In this document: positions 7,740-15,942 of the stretch, one piece after another | Position numbering within the stretch: the stretch's first letter is position 1 | How the letters are laid out: every line of letters starts with the position of its first letter | Assembly: GCA_030263635.1 (NCBI GenBank) | Contig: SZPI01000097.1 | Coordinates: 1-19,527 of the forward strand | DNA length: 19,527 nt | Direction: 5' to 3' | Origin: Flexicrinis sp001567485 | GTDB taxonomy: Bacteria > Chloroflexota > Anaerolineae > Aggregatilineales > Phototrophicaceae | Made by a program: the position numbers and the translations under genes | The notes under the pieces: model-generated | The model's database searches: none | Told to the model about the DNA's origin: nothing | The model's input: the letters and a program-made list of their open reading frames with translations, nothing else

Positions 7740-8558
7740 TTAGGGTTGCAACGAGTCGATAATCGCAGCGATTCCTTGCATCGAACGATCATGCAGCGCT
7801 TGTGGGCGCCCTCCGTCGACGCGATACAGCACCGTTGGTGTCGAACTGACGTTGAGATCTCGTGCCAAACGCAGATCAGCTGCTTCCTGTGACACATCTT
7901 GAGTGCAGCGTAGAAGCTCCGCTAAGTCAACGCCTGTACGGTCGGTCAGACCCCGCGAGAAGTCGGCGCCCGTATTGCCGGACAGAATCAGCTCGAACGC
8001 GACTTCGCTGGCGTAAAAATATGTGCCGGGCTTCTGCTCGTTGACACACTCGAGCAAGTTGGCGACCTGCGCGGTATTCGGACTGGCATTCGCGCCGGCC
8101 GTCGGAAGCGTGCGCAGTTCAAGGCGGGCTTGCCCGGTAGCCACGTAGTCTCGCAGGAATTGGTCGATTGTCGGCTTGTACTGCTGACACGCCGGACAGT
8201 ACCAGTCCGTGAACAAGATAATCGTTACCCGCGCCTGTGGATTTCCGAGGACAAAGCCTCCGTCCTCCAGACGTTCTACGGGCAGCGGAGCGAAGAATTC
8301 GGCGTCGAAAGGCGGCGGCCCCTCCCGTGTCGGCTCATAAAACGGTGCTGGCCTGCACTTGGAGCGCACTTCTCGAATCATGGTGTAAATCAGATCAATC
8401 GCAAGTTCCGGCTCACCCGCGAGTTCCGTGGCAATCTGCGCAATGATAGGGAGCACCGCTGCTGCTTCGGGACAGTCTGCTGCCGGAGCTTGCGCGGACA
8501 CTGCCGAGGTCAGCACAGCCAGTATCATAATGACAGCGAGCAGAGTTAACGTGCGCAT
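7740..8558 (-). CDS. Secreted DsbA-like thiol-disulfide oxidoreductase (thioredoxin fold)
   Basis: A 272-residue exported protein. The N-terminal signal peptide (MRTLTLLAVIMILAVLTSAVSA) ends at a plausible VSA cleavage site. The thioredoxin-fold part starts near VLGNPQARVTIILFTDWYCPACQQY; CPAC (121-124) is the redox centre and SSTPTVLY supplies the cis-proline at 241. The layout fits the DsbA/BdbD group that oxidises or exchanges disulfides outside the membrane. Cysteines 29, 68, 171 and 218 might form structural disulfides. Residues 25-100 are an extra N-terminal segment that I do not recognise. ATG 8558 was chosen because AGGAG stands 5 bases upstream and the signal peptide begins there; the open frame continues upstream to 8744 but that part overlaps purK on the other strand. 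It converges on purN with a 22-base gap. Confidence 0.85.
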   Translation of the reverse strand: MRTLTLLAVIMILAVLTSAVSAQAPAADCPEAAAVLPIIAQIATELAGEPELAIDLIYTMIREVRSKCRPAPFYEPTREGPPPFDAEFFAPLPVERLEDGGFVLGNPQARVTIILFTDWYCPACQQYKPTIDQFLRDYVATGQARLELRTLPTAGANASPNTAQVANLLECVNEQKPGTYFYASEVAFELILSGNTGADFSRGLTDRTGVDLAELLRCTQDVSQEAADLRLARDLNVSSTPTVLYRVDGGRPQALHDRSMQGIAAIIDSLQP

Positions 8559-8661
8559 CTCGACTCCTACAGCTGTGGGTTCGTGAGCATGGAAGTATAA
8601 CGAGTCGTTGCGGCTTGTGGCGTCTTGTGCGACCATCGTATCCGAAACATAGGGAGGCTGT

Positions 8662-9786
8662 ATGAGAGTCGGGATTCTGGGTGGGGGACAGTTGGCGCAA
8701 ATGCTGACGCAGGCAGCAGTCAGCCTCGGCCTCGACACCGCCATCTACGACACCGCGCCGGACACACCCGCCTCGCGCTTGACACATCACAACGGCGTCG
8801 GCGCGTGGGACGACCTCGCCGCGCTGCGTGATTTCGCCGCCGCGTGTGACGTGCTGACGCTCGAGAACGAGTTCGTCCGCGCCGAGCCGCTGATCGCGCT
8901 GGCGGACGAGGGCGTGTCGATTCATCCCAGTGGGCGCACACTCGCCAAGATTCAGGACAAGTTGATCCAGAAGCAGACGCTGATCGCCGCCGGGCTTCCC
9001 GTGCCGCCGTTCGAGCCGGTCGCGTCAGTCGCGGATGCCGCGCACGCCGGCGCGACGTTCGGCTATCCGATCGTCCTCAAGAAGCGCTACGGCGGTTACG
9101 ACGGCTACGGCAACGCGACAGTGCTCCGTCACAGCGAGGTGGCTGAGGCCTATGCGCGCCTGTCCGCCACCGGCGCGGCCCTGATGGCCGAGTCGTTCGT
9201 GTCATTCGCGCGCGAGCTGGCGGTGATGGTCGTGCGCGGGTATGACGGCGAGACGCGCGCCTATCCTGTCGTCGAGACGGTGCAGCGCAACCACATCTGC
9301 CACATCGTGCGCGCGCCGGCGGGGATTCCGCGGCATGTCGCGGCGCTGGCGCAGGAGATCGCGGTGCGCGCGGTGCAGGCGTTCGGTGGGGTGGGCATCT
9401 TCGGCGTCGAACTGTTCGAGCTGCTCGACGGCCAGATCGTGTTGAACGAGATCGCGCCGCGCCCGCACAACTCCGGCCACTATACGATCGAGGCCTGCGT
9501 GACGTCACAGTTTGAGAATCTTCTGCGCGCCGTTCTGGGATGGCCCCTCGGCGACGTGACGCAGCTCCGTCCGGCGGTGATGGTCAACCTGCTCGGCACG
9601 CGCGCCGGCGAGACTTCCGCCGCGGACATCGCCCCTGCGTTGGGAGTTCTGGATGCGCACATTCATCTGTATGGCAAACGTGAAGGGCGTGTGGGGCGCA
9701 AGATGGGTCACATCACCGCGCTGGGGGCTACGGTCGCTGATGCAGAACGGATCGCCGTGCGCGCCGCCAGCCTGTGCACCTTGTAG
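8662..9786 (+). CDS. purK: 5-(carboxyamino)imidazole ribonucleotide synthase
   Basis: Uses ATP and bicarbonate to convert AIR, the product of the PurM domain upstream, to N5-carboxyaminoimidazole ribonucleotide. The 374-residue length is usual. MRVGILGGGQLAQML is the typical PurK start (pre-ATP-grasp strand). ENEFV, HPSGRTLAKIQDKLIQK, the ATP-grasp lysine segment VLKKRYGGYDGYGN, and EIAPRPHNSGHYTIEAC are all present and characteristic of the family. ATG 8662 is preceded by GGGAGG at 5 bases. The partner mutase purE is not in the window. The gene is divergent from the DsbA-like gene, with a 103-base gap, so it must have its own promoter; I see no clear -35/-10 pair there. Confidence 0.96.
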   Translation: MRVGILGGGQLAQMLTQAAVSLGLDTAIYDTAPDTPASRLTHHNGVGAWDDLAALRDFAAACDVLTLENEFVRAEPLIALADEGVSIHPSGRTLAKIQDKLIQKQTLIAAGLPVPPFEPVASVADAAHAGATFGYPIVLKKRYGGYDGYGNATVLRHSEVAEAYARLSATGAALMAESFVSFARELAVMVVRGYDGETRAYPVVETVQRNHICHIVRAPAGIPRHVAALAQEIAVRAVQAFGGVGIFGVELFELLDGQIVLNEIAPRPHNSGHYTIEACVTSQFENLLRAVLGWPLGDVTQLRPAVMVNLLGTRAGETSAADIAPALGVLDAHIHLYGKREGRVGRKMGHITALGATVADAERIAVRAASLCTL

Positions 9787-9794
9787 CGGGGTCA

Positions 9795-9859
9795 GGGATC
9801 AGTGGACAGCGGGCAGCCGGATCATGCGCGGCGAGCGATCCGATCCCTCCGCCCACTGA
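9795..9859. repeat. Inverted repeats between convergent purK and peptidase genes
   Basis: CGGATC (9818-9823) pairs with GATCCG (9837-9842) over a 13-base loop. Outside it TCAGTGG (9799-9805) pairs with CCACTGA (9853-9859). The stretch lies in the 115-base gap between two converging genes, where a bidirectional terminator would be expected. No T-run follows on either strand. Confidence 0.3.
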
Positions 9860-9901
9860 CAACTATCCCACGCCTCCGATAACTCCCCTACCGCTGCGCG
9901 C

Positions 9902-11608
9902 CTACAGCGCCGTCTCCAGTTCGCCGATGGTGCCTTCCAGCACGTCGATCAGGCCGCGCAGCATGTCGCTGTCAAACGCAAAACGCAGCCCCGCCGCGCC
10001 GAACAGCTGCGGTAGATTGCCCGTGCCGCCCATGCCCAGCGCGCGGCGGTACGCCGCCACCGCCGCCGCCTGATCCTTCTGCGCGTTGGCGTAGAGCTGC
10101 ACCGCGCCCAGACGCGCCAAGCCGTACTCGATGTAGTAGAACGGATAGCGAAAGATGTGCTGCTTGCGATGCCAGCCGGTCGCCTTGTAGGCGTCATAGC
10201 CAGTGTAGTCGATGTCCGGCTCGAAGCGCGCTTTGAGGTCAAGCCACGCCGCATCACAGGTATCCGGACTGCCACCGTCGTTAGCCGGATCGTAAGCCCA
10301 GAGCTGGAACGCGTCGACCATCGCCATGTACGGCCAGAACTCGATGATGCTTTCGAGATGGTCGATGCGGAAGCGCGCGGCCTCGCTCTCGGTGAAGTAG
10401 CCGCCGTTGGCGGTGGTCAGGTACGGCGACGACAGCATCTCCATACCAAACGACGCGACTTCTGCGAATTCGATGGGATATGCGCGCTGTGCCTCGTATG
10501 GCAGCGCGCGCGTGGCGTAGCTGTGGAACGCGTGGCCGACCTCGTGGATCAGCGTGCGTACGTCGCCGTCGCTGTTGACCGCGTTCATAAAGACGAACGG
10601 CTTGGCGGTCAGTGGATAGGTCGTGCAGTACGCCCCCGGCCCCTTGTGCTTGCGATTCGGCAGGTCGGTCAAGCCAGCGGCGAGCATGTCGCGGTACTGC
10701 GCGCCGAGCTGCGGATCCACCGCGTCGAATACGTTACCCGACGTCTCGGCAAACCCGTCGATCGACACCCACGGCGTGAGCGGCGGCTTTCCGCTGGCGT
10801 CGACGTCCACGTCATACGGCTTCATCGTGTCGAGGCCGAGGCGCTGGCGGCGGCGGTCGCGGGCACGGATCGCCGCCGGCACGACCACCTCCTCAATCGC
10901 GCGGTGGAACGTCGCATTGTCCTCCGGCGTATAATCGAAGCGGCCGCGCTGTTTCCAGATCAGATCGCGATAGGTGTCGAATCCAGCGTTCTTCGCCATC
11001 TGCTTGCGGATGTCGAAGGCCTTCGACCAGATCGCGTTGATCGCCTGCCGATCCTGCACCCAACGGTCGGCGAAGAGGTCGAACGCCGCTTTGCGAACCG
11101 CGCGGTCGGGGTTCTTGAACGACTTCATCAGTTCGATGAGCGTGACCTCCGCGCCATCCCACTCGACGGTCTGCGCGCCGGTGATCTTGCCGTACTCGAG
11201 GCCCACCTGCTGATCCTCGATCTGCAGCGGCAGATTTTCCTCGCGGAAGACCTCGACTGCGGCGCGCGCACGTTTGAGCGGCATCTCATAGTTGTCGGGG
11301 GTGATCCCGCTGTCGAGCAGTTTGCGATTGAGCCGCGTGACAACGACCTGCATCGGCTGCATCAGGTCTTTCGTCAACGATTTCAGCTTAGCCTCGGCCT
11401 CGGCGTCCTGCGTGTTCTGCGTCGTCGCGACACGCACCCGCGCCATGATCTCGCCGATGACGGTGGTCGCCGCCGTCATGTCGCGCAGCCACTGATCGAC
11501 CGTTTCCGGCGTCAGATCACGGGCTTCGAGATCCGCGAAAAACGGCTCGAACTTCGGCCAGTCCCACGTCTTTGCCTCGTCATACGTCTTCGGTAACGTG
11601 TCAAACAT
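9902..11608 (-). CDS. M3-family zinc oligopeptidase (oligoendopeptidase type)
   Basis: A 568-residue protein without signal peptide, so probably cytosolic and degrading short peptides. The zinc site HEVGH is at 355-359 in TLIHEVGHAFHSYATR, the M3 signature. IEFAEVASFGMEM about 24 residues later provides the third ligand glutamate (383). Upstream blocks such as LIELMKSFKNPDRAVRKAAFDLFADRW and GAYCTTYPLTAKPFVFMN are usual in oligoendopeptidase-F-like members. The length and sequence suit the M3 subgroup related to, but distinct from, PepF, so I give no symbol. ATG 11608 has GGGAG seven bases upstream. The 194 bases upstream (11609-11802) show no gene and no convincing promoter. It converges on purK. 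Confidence 0.9.
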   Translation of the reverse strand: MFDTLPKTYDEAKTWDWPKFEPFFADLEARDLTPETVDQWLRDMTAATTVIGEIMARVRVATTQNTQDAEAEAKLKSLTKDLMQPMQVVVTRLNRKLLDSGITPDNYEMPLKRARAAVEVFREENLPLQIEDQQVGLEYGKITGAQTVEWDGAEVTLIELMKSFKNPDRAVRKAAFDLFADRWVQDRQAINAIWSKAFDIRKQMAKNAGFDTYRDLIWKQRGRFDYTPEDNATFHRAIEEVVVPAAIRARDRRRQRLGLDTMKPYDVDVDASGKPPLTPWVSIDGFAETSGNVFDAVDPQLGAQYRDMLAAGLTDLPNRKHKGPGAYCTTYPLTAKPFVFMNAVNSDGDVRTLIHEVGHAFHSYATRALPYEAQRAYPIEFAEVASFGMEMLSSPYLTTANGGYFTESEAARFRIDHLESIIEFWPYMAMVDAFQLWAYDPANDGGSPDTCDAAWLDLKARFEPDIDYTGYDAYKATGWHRKQHIFRYPFYYIEYGLARLGAVQLYANAQKDQAAAVAAYRRALGMGGTGNLPQLFGAAGLRFAFDSDMLRGLIDVLEGTIGELETAL

Positions 11609-11802
11609 GGATCACTCCCATCGTTGAGAACGCCGGCAAGTATAGCGCATAGACGGGAGTGATAAGCCAGAAGTGGTCGGGGAGCAGCCGGCACGCGGTC
11701 GGTTCGTAGGCTTCGTCGAAACACCATCCATCCCCTTCGGCGTGGCGTTATAAACCCGCCTCGGACAGCGGATGGCGCGGACGAGGATGCGCCGCGGCGG
11801 CC

Positions 11803-12132
11803 TTACAGCGTGTCGGGATCGAGCAGCGGGATGACGTAGATCACCGGCTGTTCGTAAGGATGCGCGGCGCGAATGGCGTCGACGACGGCGCGGCCTTGCG
11901 ACCGGGCGCAGAAGGTCTCGATGCGCCACTCGTCAACCGCGTTGATCTCGCCGACGGCCCCGATATGCGGATGGGCGTCCCCGGCCGGCTTGAACCGTCC
12001 CACTCCGGTATGCGTAAAGGCGCAGTGCGTGTAGCTGCCGATCTGCCCGCCGCCGGCCGATGCGATAGCGTCGAGCACCGCGTTGACGTGCAACTCCGGC
12101 ACGGTGGTCACGATATACAGTTCGTCTGTCAT
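11803..12132 (-). CDS. Small stand-alone NIF3/YqfO insert-like (CutA/PII-like fold) protein
   Basis: 109 residues. The sequence resembles the extra domain inserted in NIF3-family YqfO proteins, here standing alone: ELYIVTTVPELHVNAVLDAIASAGG at the start, IGSYTHCAFTHTGVGRFKP in the middle, IGAVGEINAVDEWRIETF, and AAHPYEQPVIYVIPL at the end. This fold is a ferredoxin-like trimer related to CutA and PII; the role of the isolated domain is not established, with metal or small-ligand binding only a guess. Its ATG overlaps the stop of the upstream glycosyltransferase by four bases (ATGA), so the two are translationally coupled. The frame is complete and short but very well conserved in pattern, so it is a real gene. 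Confidence 0.82.
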   Translation of the reverse strand: MTDELYIVTTVPELHVNAVLDAIASAGGGQIGSYTHCAFTHTGVGRFKPAGDAHPHIGAVGEINAVDEWRIETFCARSQGRAVVDAIRAAHPYEQPVIYVIPLLDPDTL

Positions 12133-12881
12133 GAGGACTGCTCGCGGTGGATCGGCTTCAGCGTACGGTGGCGGAACAGGATTTGCCAGACGCGCAGGGC
12201 CGCCTCGACCATGATACGCGTATCCATCTTTGACGCGCCGCGCTCGCGGTCGGGGAAGTGGATCGGCGCCTCACCCAGCTTGTACCCGAGACGGTGCGCG
12301 ACGTACACCAGCTCGACCAGAAACACATAGCCGTTCGACCGAATGCGCTCCAGCCCGATCCCTTTGAGCGCCGACGCCCGCCATAGACGGAAACCGCTGG
12401 TCGCGTCGTTGATCGGCAGGCCGAGGATGGTGCGGACGTAAATCCGGTTGGCCCACCAGCTCAGCAGCTTGCGATGCGGCCCCCAGTGCTCATCCACGCT
12501 GCCGCCCTTGACGTAGCGCGAGCCGATCACCATATCCGCGCCGGCGTTGATCGCGGCCAGCATCGACGGGATGTACTTGGGCTGATGGCTGAAGTCGGTA
12601 TCCATTTGCAGGATAAGCTCCGCACCCTCCGCCAATGCGCGCTGGAACCCGCCGATATACGCGGGGCCTAACCCGCCCTTGCCCGGATTATGCTGCACGC
12701 TGACGCGCCCCGGCATCTTGGCGGCTAACTCGTCGGCGATACGGCCGGTGCCGTCCGGCGAGTTGTCGTCCACCACCAGAACGTGCAGGTCGGGAAGGTT
12801 GAGGTCGAATAAGGCTTCGACCAGCAGGGCGAGATTTTCGGCTTCGTTGTAGGTCGGCAGAACGACCGTCAGTTTAGGCAT
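12129..12881 (-). CDS. Polyprenol-phosphate mannosyltransferase / dolichol-phosphate-mannose-synthase-like GT2
   Basis: About 250 residues of a family 2 glycosyltransferase. LTVVLPTYNEAENL begins the GT-A fold, VVDDNSPDGTG binds the nucleotide sugar, and QMDTDFSHQP holds the DxD metal site. Further DPM1-type blocks are MVIGSRYVKGGSVDEHWG, ATSGFRLWR and RSNGYVFLVELVYVAHRLGY. It likely moves a sugar (mannose in characterised relatives) from a nucleotide donor to a polyprenyl phosphate at the cytoplasmic face of the membrane. It lacks the C-terminal membrane segments of some bacterial homologues, like short DPM1. I prefer ATG 12881; GTG at 12884 is directly adjacent. No good ribosome site is visible. 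It is followed by the overlapping NIF3-like gene and is divergent from htpG. Confidence 0.9.
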   Translation of the reverse strand: MPKLTVVLPTYNEAENLALLVEALFDLNLPDLHVLVVDDNSPDGTGRIADELAAKMPGRVSVQHNPGKGGLGPAYIGGFQRALAEGAELILQMDTDFSHQPKYIPSMLAAINAGADMVIGSRYVKGGSVDEHWGPHRKLLSWWANRIYVRTILGLPINDATSGFRLWRASALKGIGLERIRSNGYVFLVELVYVAHRLGYKLGEAPIHFPDRERGASKMDTRIMVEAALRVWQILFRHRTLKPIHREQSS

Positions 12882-12999
12882 CACGGACTGCTTTGCGCGG
12901 GTGGCTGAATGGAGTGAAGTCTACGGGCCGCGCGGCATGCGCGCAAGATACGACCTGCCGCCGCACGGCCGGCGGAATTCTTACACGGCGTTTACAGAC

Positions 13000-13015
13000 G
13001 TGTGCTATAACACAC
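13000..13015 (+). promoter_or_regulatory. Probable htpG promoter with palindrome over an extended -10
   Basis: TGCTATAAC at 13003-13011 fits an extended -10 (TGn plus TATAAC). It sits inside an inverted repeat GTGTG-CTATAA-CACAC (13000-13015), about 50 bases before the htpG ATG. TTACAC at 12981-12986 is a loose -35 at a long 19-base spacing. The repeat is not a CIRCE element. It may be a repressor site or chance. Confidence 0.4.
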
Positions 13016-13063
13016 CGCGATTGAGAACGGAACGTAATACGAAGTGTCAAGGGATGAGATACC

Positions 13064-14968
13064 ATGACGGACACGGCTGCCGAGCAAACAACCTACGATT
13101 TTCAGGCCGAGATTCAACAGCTTCTGCATATTCTCGTCCACGCGCTGTACACCGAGCGCGACATCTTCCTGCGTGAATTGATCTCGAACGCGTCCGACGC
13201 GCTCAGCCGCGCGCAGTTCGAGGCGCTTACCAACCGCGACATGCGCGATCAGGACGCCGAGTTGGCGATTCGCATCACCGTCGATGACGACGCCCGCACC
13301 GTGACGATCAGCGACAGCGGCATCGGCATGACGCGCGACGACCTCATCAACAACCTCGGCGTGATCGCCCGCAGCGGCGCGCGCGCGTTCATCGACGCGC
13401 TCAAGGACGCCAAGGACGCCGAGACCGCTAAGAACGTGATCGGCCAGTTCGGCGTCGGTTTCTACTCGGTGTTCATGGTCGCGGACAAGGTGCGCGTCGT
13501 CACCCAGAGCTACAAGTCCGACGAACCGGCATGGGCATGGGAGGCGGAGGGCGGCACGAACTTCACCATCACGCCGGCGGAGCGTGCCCATCGCGGCACT
13601 GACGTGATCGTCACGCTCAAGGACGACGCCGACGACTTCCTGCAAACGTGGAAGCTCAAGGACATCATCCGCACCTACTCCGATACGATCAGCTTCCCGA
13701 TCTACGTTGGTGAGGACGCCGAGCCGACCAATCAGCGTATCGCCATCTGGCGGCAGGATCCCAAAGAGATCGAGGAGTCGAAGTACGACGAGTTCTACCG
13801 GTCGATGACCTTCGACTTCAACGGTGCGCAGAAGGTGATCCACATGCGCGCCGATGTGCCGCTGCAGTTCTACGCGCTGCTGTTCGTGCCATCGAGCAAT
13901 CAGCCGCCGATGTTCAGCCCGCGCAAACAGGTCGGGCTGAAGCTGTATGCGCGCAAAGTACTGATTCAGGATTACTGCACCGATCTGCTGCCGGATTATC
14001 TCTCGTTCCTGCACGGCGTGGTCGACAGCGAGGACATTCCGCTGAGCGTCAGCCGCGAGACGGTGCGCGCCAACGTGTTGATGGGCCAGCTCAAGAAGGC
14101 GATCACGCGGCGCGTGCTGGGCGACTTCAAGAAGATGGTGACCTCCGACCGCGAGGCGTGGATCAAGCTGTACGAGCAGTTCGGACGCTTCCTCAAGCAG
14201 GGCGTCGCGCTCTCGCCGGAGGACAAAGACGATCTGCTGCCGCTGCTGTTGTTCCCGACTACGCATGACGACAGCAAGGAGCCGACCACGCTCACGGAAT
14301 ACGCCGGCCGCATGGTCGAAAACCAGACCGAGATCTACTACATCGTCGCCGACGACTTCCACAGCGCGCGGCGCAGCCCGCACCTCGAACCGTTCAACAA
14401 GCGCGGCATCGAAGTGCTGCTGCTGAGCGATCCGGTCGACCCGATCCTGCTCACCAACCTGAGCGAGTTTGAGGGGAAGAAGCTGCGCTCGGTGGATGAC
14501 GCCGACCTCGACCTGTCCGACGTGGGGACGCCCGCCGAGGACGAGGAAGCCGCGCCGGAGCCTGTCGCCGAAGCCGACTTCGAGACGGTGCGCGCCCGCT
14601 TCGCCGACCTGCTGGGTGAGCGCGTCAAGGGCGTGCGCGCTAGCAAGACGCTGGCCGGCGCCCCTGCGCGCCTCGTCAGTGACGACACCGGCGCCGACGC
14701 GCAGATGTTCCGCGTCAACCGGCTGCTGTCGCGCGATTACTCGCTGCCGGTCAAGACGCTCGAACTCAACCCGCGCCATCCGCTGATACACAACCTCGCG
14801 CACCGGATCGCAGCCGGCGGTGACGAGGTGGTCGATCTGGTGATCGAGCAGGTCTTCGAGACGGCGCTGCTGCAAGACGGCATCCACCCCGACCCGGCGT
14901 CGATGGCCGACCGGCTGACCAAGCTGATGCAGAAGGCGACACGGCTTGCCGTGGCCGGGAAGACCTGA
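13064..14968 (+). CDS. htpG: Hsp90 chaperone HtpG
   Basis: ATP-dependent cytosolic chaperone, a homodimer that helps late folding and stress recovery of client proteins. The 634-residue length is standard. GHKL ATPase motifs are all present: RELISNASDAL (37-47), DSGIGM (84-89), and the lid IGQFGVGFYS (126-135). The middle domain shows LPDYLSFLHGVVDSEDIPLSVSRE with the catalytic-loop arginine, then MGQLKKAITRRVL. A low-complexity acidic stretch (DEEAAPEPVAEAD, near 500) precedes the C-terminal dimerisation domain; as in bacteria there is no MEEVD tail. The ATG at 13064 follows GGATGAG. It appears to be a single-gene transcript ending in the hairpin 11 bases after the stop. A very long antisense open frame here is a codon-bias shadow. 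Confidence 0.97.
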   Translation: MTDTAAEQTTYDFQAEIQQLLHILVHALYTERDIFLRELISNASDALSRAQFEALTNRDMRDQDAELAIRITVDDDARTVTISDSGIGMTRDDLINNLGVIARSGARAFIDALKDAKDAETAKNVIGQFGVGFYSVFMVADKVRVVTQSYKSDEPAWAWEAEGGTNFTITPAERAHRGTDVIVTLKDDADDFLQTWKLKDIIRTYSDTISFPIYVGEDAEPTNQRIAIWRQDPKEIEESKYDEFYRSMTFDFNGAQKVIHMRADVPLQFYALLFVPSSNQPPMFSPRKQVGLKLYARKVLIQDYCTDLLPDYLSFLHGVVDSEDIPLSVSRETVRANVLMGQLKKAITRRVLGDFKKMVTSDREAWIKLYEQFGRFLKQGVALSPEDKDDLLPLLLFPTTHDDSKEPTTLTEYAGRMVENQTEIYYIVADDFHSARRSPHLEPFNKRGIEVLLLSDPVDPILLTNLSEFEGKKLRSVDDADLDLSDVGTPAEDEEAAPEPVAEADFETVRARFADLLGERVKGVRASKTLAGAPARLVSDDTGADAQMFRVNRLLSRDYSLPVKTLELNPRHPLIHNLAHRIAAGGDEVVDLVIEQVFETALLQDGIHPDPASMADRLTKLMQKATRLAVAGKT

Positions 14969-14979
14969 CGCGACATGTA

Positions 14980-15002
14980 GGGGCGACCCGGTGGGTCGTC
15001 CC
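14980..15002 (+). terminator. Hairpin after htpG (GGGCGACC-type intergenic palindrome)
   Basis: GGGGCGACCC (14980-14989), a 3-base loop, then GGGTCGTCCC (14993-15002) form a 10-bp stem with one G-U pair in RNA, 11 bases after the htpG stop. There is no T-run, so termination by this alone is uncertain. The sequence resembles a GTAGGGGCGACCC...GGGTCGCCCC palindrome that I recall as common in bacterial intergenic DNA. Confidence 0.5.
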
Positions 15003-15102
15003 TCTGAAGTCAAACACCCGGTTTCTTCGACAGCGCACGCGCCGTCTCTACTAGCCCGTCGCGTATTTCCCATGAACTGGTAGGGACAAGGCGTGCATTT
15101 AA

Positions 15103-15140
15103 CCCTCACCCCTAGCCCCTCTCCCTGCGGGAGAGGGGAA
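15103..15140 (+). repeat. REP-like palindromic repeat, intergenic
   Basis: A perfect 10-bp stem, CCCCTCTCCC (15116-15125) and GGGAGAGGGG (15129-15138), with a TGC loop, preceded by CCCTCACCCCTAG. It lies between convergent htpG and the DUF2461 gene. A diverged relative lies at 7096-7130. The bases from about 15195 to 15234 are pyrimidine-rich and otherwise featureless. Confidence 0.75.
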
Positions 15141-15234
15141 CGACGAGCTCACCACGATTACTGTGCATGGCCACGGCGTGCCGCGGCCGGGTGCTTTGCC
15201 CTTTTCCCCTACCCCTTTCACCTTTCCCCTTGCC

Positions 15235-15939
15235 TTACCCTAATGCCGCGCGGAGCCAATCCACGATCGGCTTCATGGCGGTGAAGTGCGTCATCAGCAC
15301 GTCGACGAACCCGGCAGACCGCGCGATGTCCTGCGGCAGTCCGTAGACCGACGCGTACAGCCCGCCGTAGCGCAGCCATTCGGCGCGCGGGTGGTCGGGA
15401 TCGTAGCCAGACGGAACGCGCTTGAAGCTCTCGCCGTCGAGGGTGTAGGGCCCGGCCTTTCGTACGGCGTCGACCGCCTTCACCAGCGCCGGACCGTGTT
15501 CGTCGCCGGCGACCGCATCGCGATAGCGAGCCAGCGCGCCCTTGTCGAACCCGAACACGCCGGCCATGCAGTCGACGCCGTCGAGCGTGATCTGCAGGCC
15601 GAAGCCGGGGCTGTCCATCTTCTTGCCGCCAACCGGGAACATCATCGGGACGTGCGTCTTGCCCGCCTTGTCAGCGCTGAAGCGCGTGTCGCGGTGCAGG
15701 CGCATCAGGTTGCCGCTGCCGTTGGTGCGCGTGTCGACGGTGACGTCGGGGACGAGGTCTTGCAAGCGCGCGCCGAGCGCCGCCACCAGCGCCACGGCCG
15801 GAGTCTGCACCGTGTCGATGTAGGCCGGCTTGCGCGCCTCGAACCATTCGCGCGTGTTGTTCGCGGCGAGGTCGCGCATGAACTGCAGGCCTTCGGCGGA
15901 AAAGCCGGTGAAATCGGGGCTCGGCGCGCGGGGAGTCAT
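15235..15939 (-). CDS. DUF2461 (TIGR02453) family protein
   Basis: 234 residues that match the pattern of the DUF2461 family, whose biochemical function is not known. Typical blocks are FTGFSAEGLQFMRDLAANNTREWFEARKPAY at the start, TRTNGSGNLMRLHRDTRFSADKAGK with the conserved RDTRFS-like core, GFGLQITLDG in the middle, and SGYDPDHPRAEWLRYGGLYASV near the end. There is no signal peptide or membrane segment. The ATG at 15939 has a strong GAGGAGG ribosome site and begins 3 bases after the stop of the ArsR-SRPBCC gene, so it is the second gene of that operon and probably under the same operator. The final codons use a TAA at 15235. Confidence 0.88.
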   Translation of the reverse strand: MTPRAPSPDFTGFSAEGLQFMRDLAANNTREWFEARKPAYIDTVQTPAVALVAALGARLQDLVPDVTVDTRTNGSGNLMRLHRDTRFSADKAGKTHVPMMFPVGGKKMDSPGFGLQITLDGVDCMAGVFGFDKGALARYRDAVAGDEHGPALVKAVDAVRKAGPYTLDGESFKRVPSGYDPDHPRAEWLRYGGLYASVYGLPQDIARSAGFVDVLMTHFTAMKPIVDWLRAALG

Positions 15940-15942
15940 GGG

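Noticed and set aside
8559..8744. Upstream extension of the DsbA-like gene to 8744
   Set aside because: It would overlap the purK start and bury the signal peptide; AGGAG before ATG 8558 marks the true start.
10157..11596. A 479-codon open frame on the plus strand
   Set aside because: Antisense to the M3 peptidase with its intact HEVGH site; composition is that of a shadow frame.
13000..13015. The htpG palindrome as a CIRCE heat-shock operator
   Set aside because: CIRCE is TTAGCACTC-N9-GAGTGCTAA; the sequence here does not match it.
12992..15109. A 705-codon open frame on the minus strand, longer than htpG
   Set aside because: It is antisense to htpG, which has every Hsp90 motif. The antisense product is Arg/Val/His/Glu-rich without domains, as expected from GC-rich codon bias.
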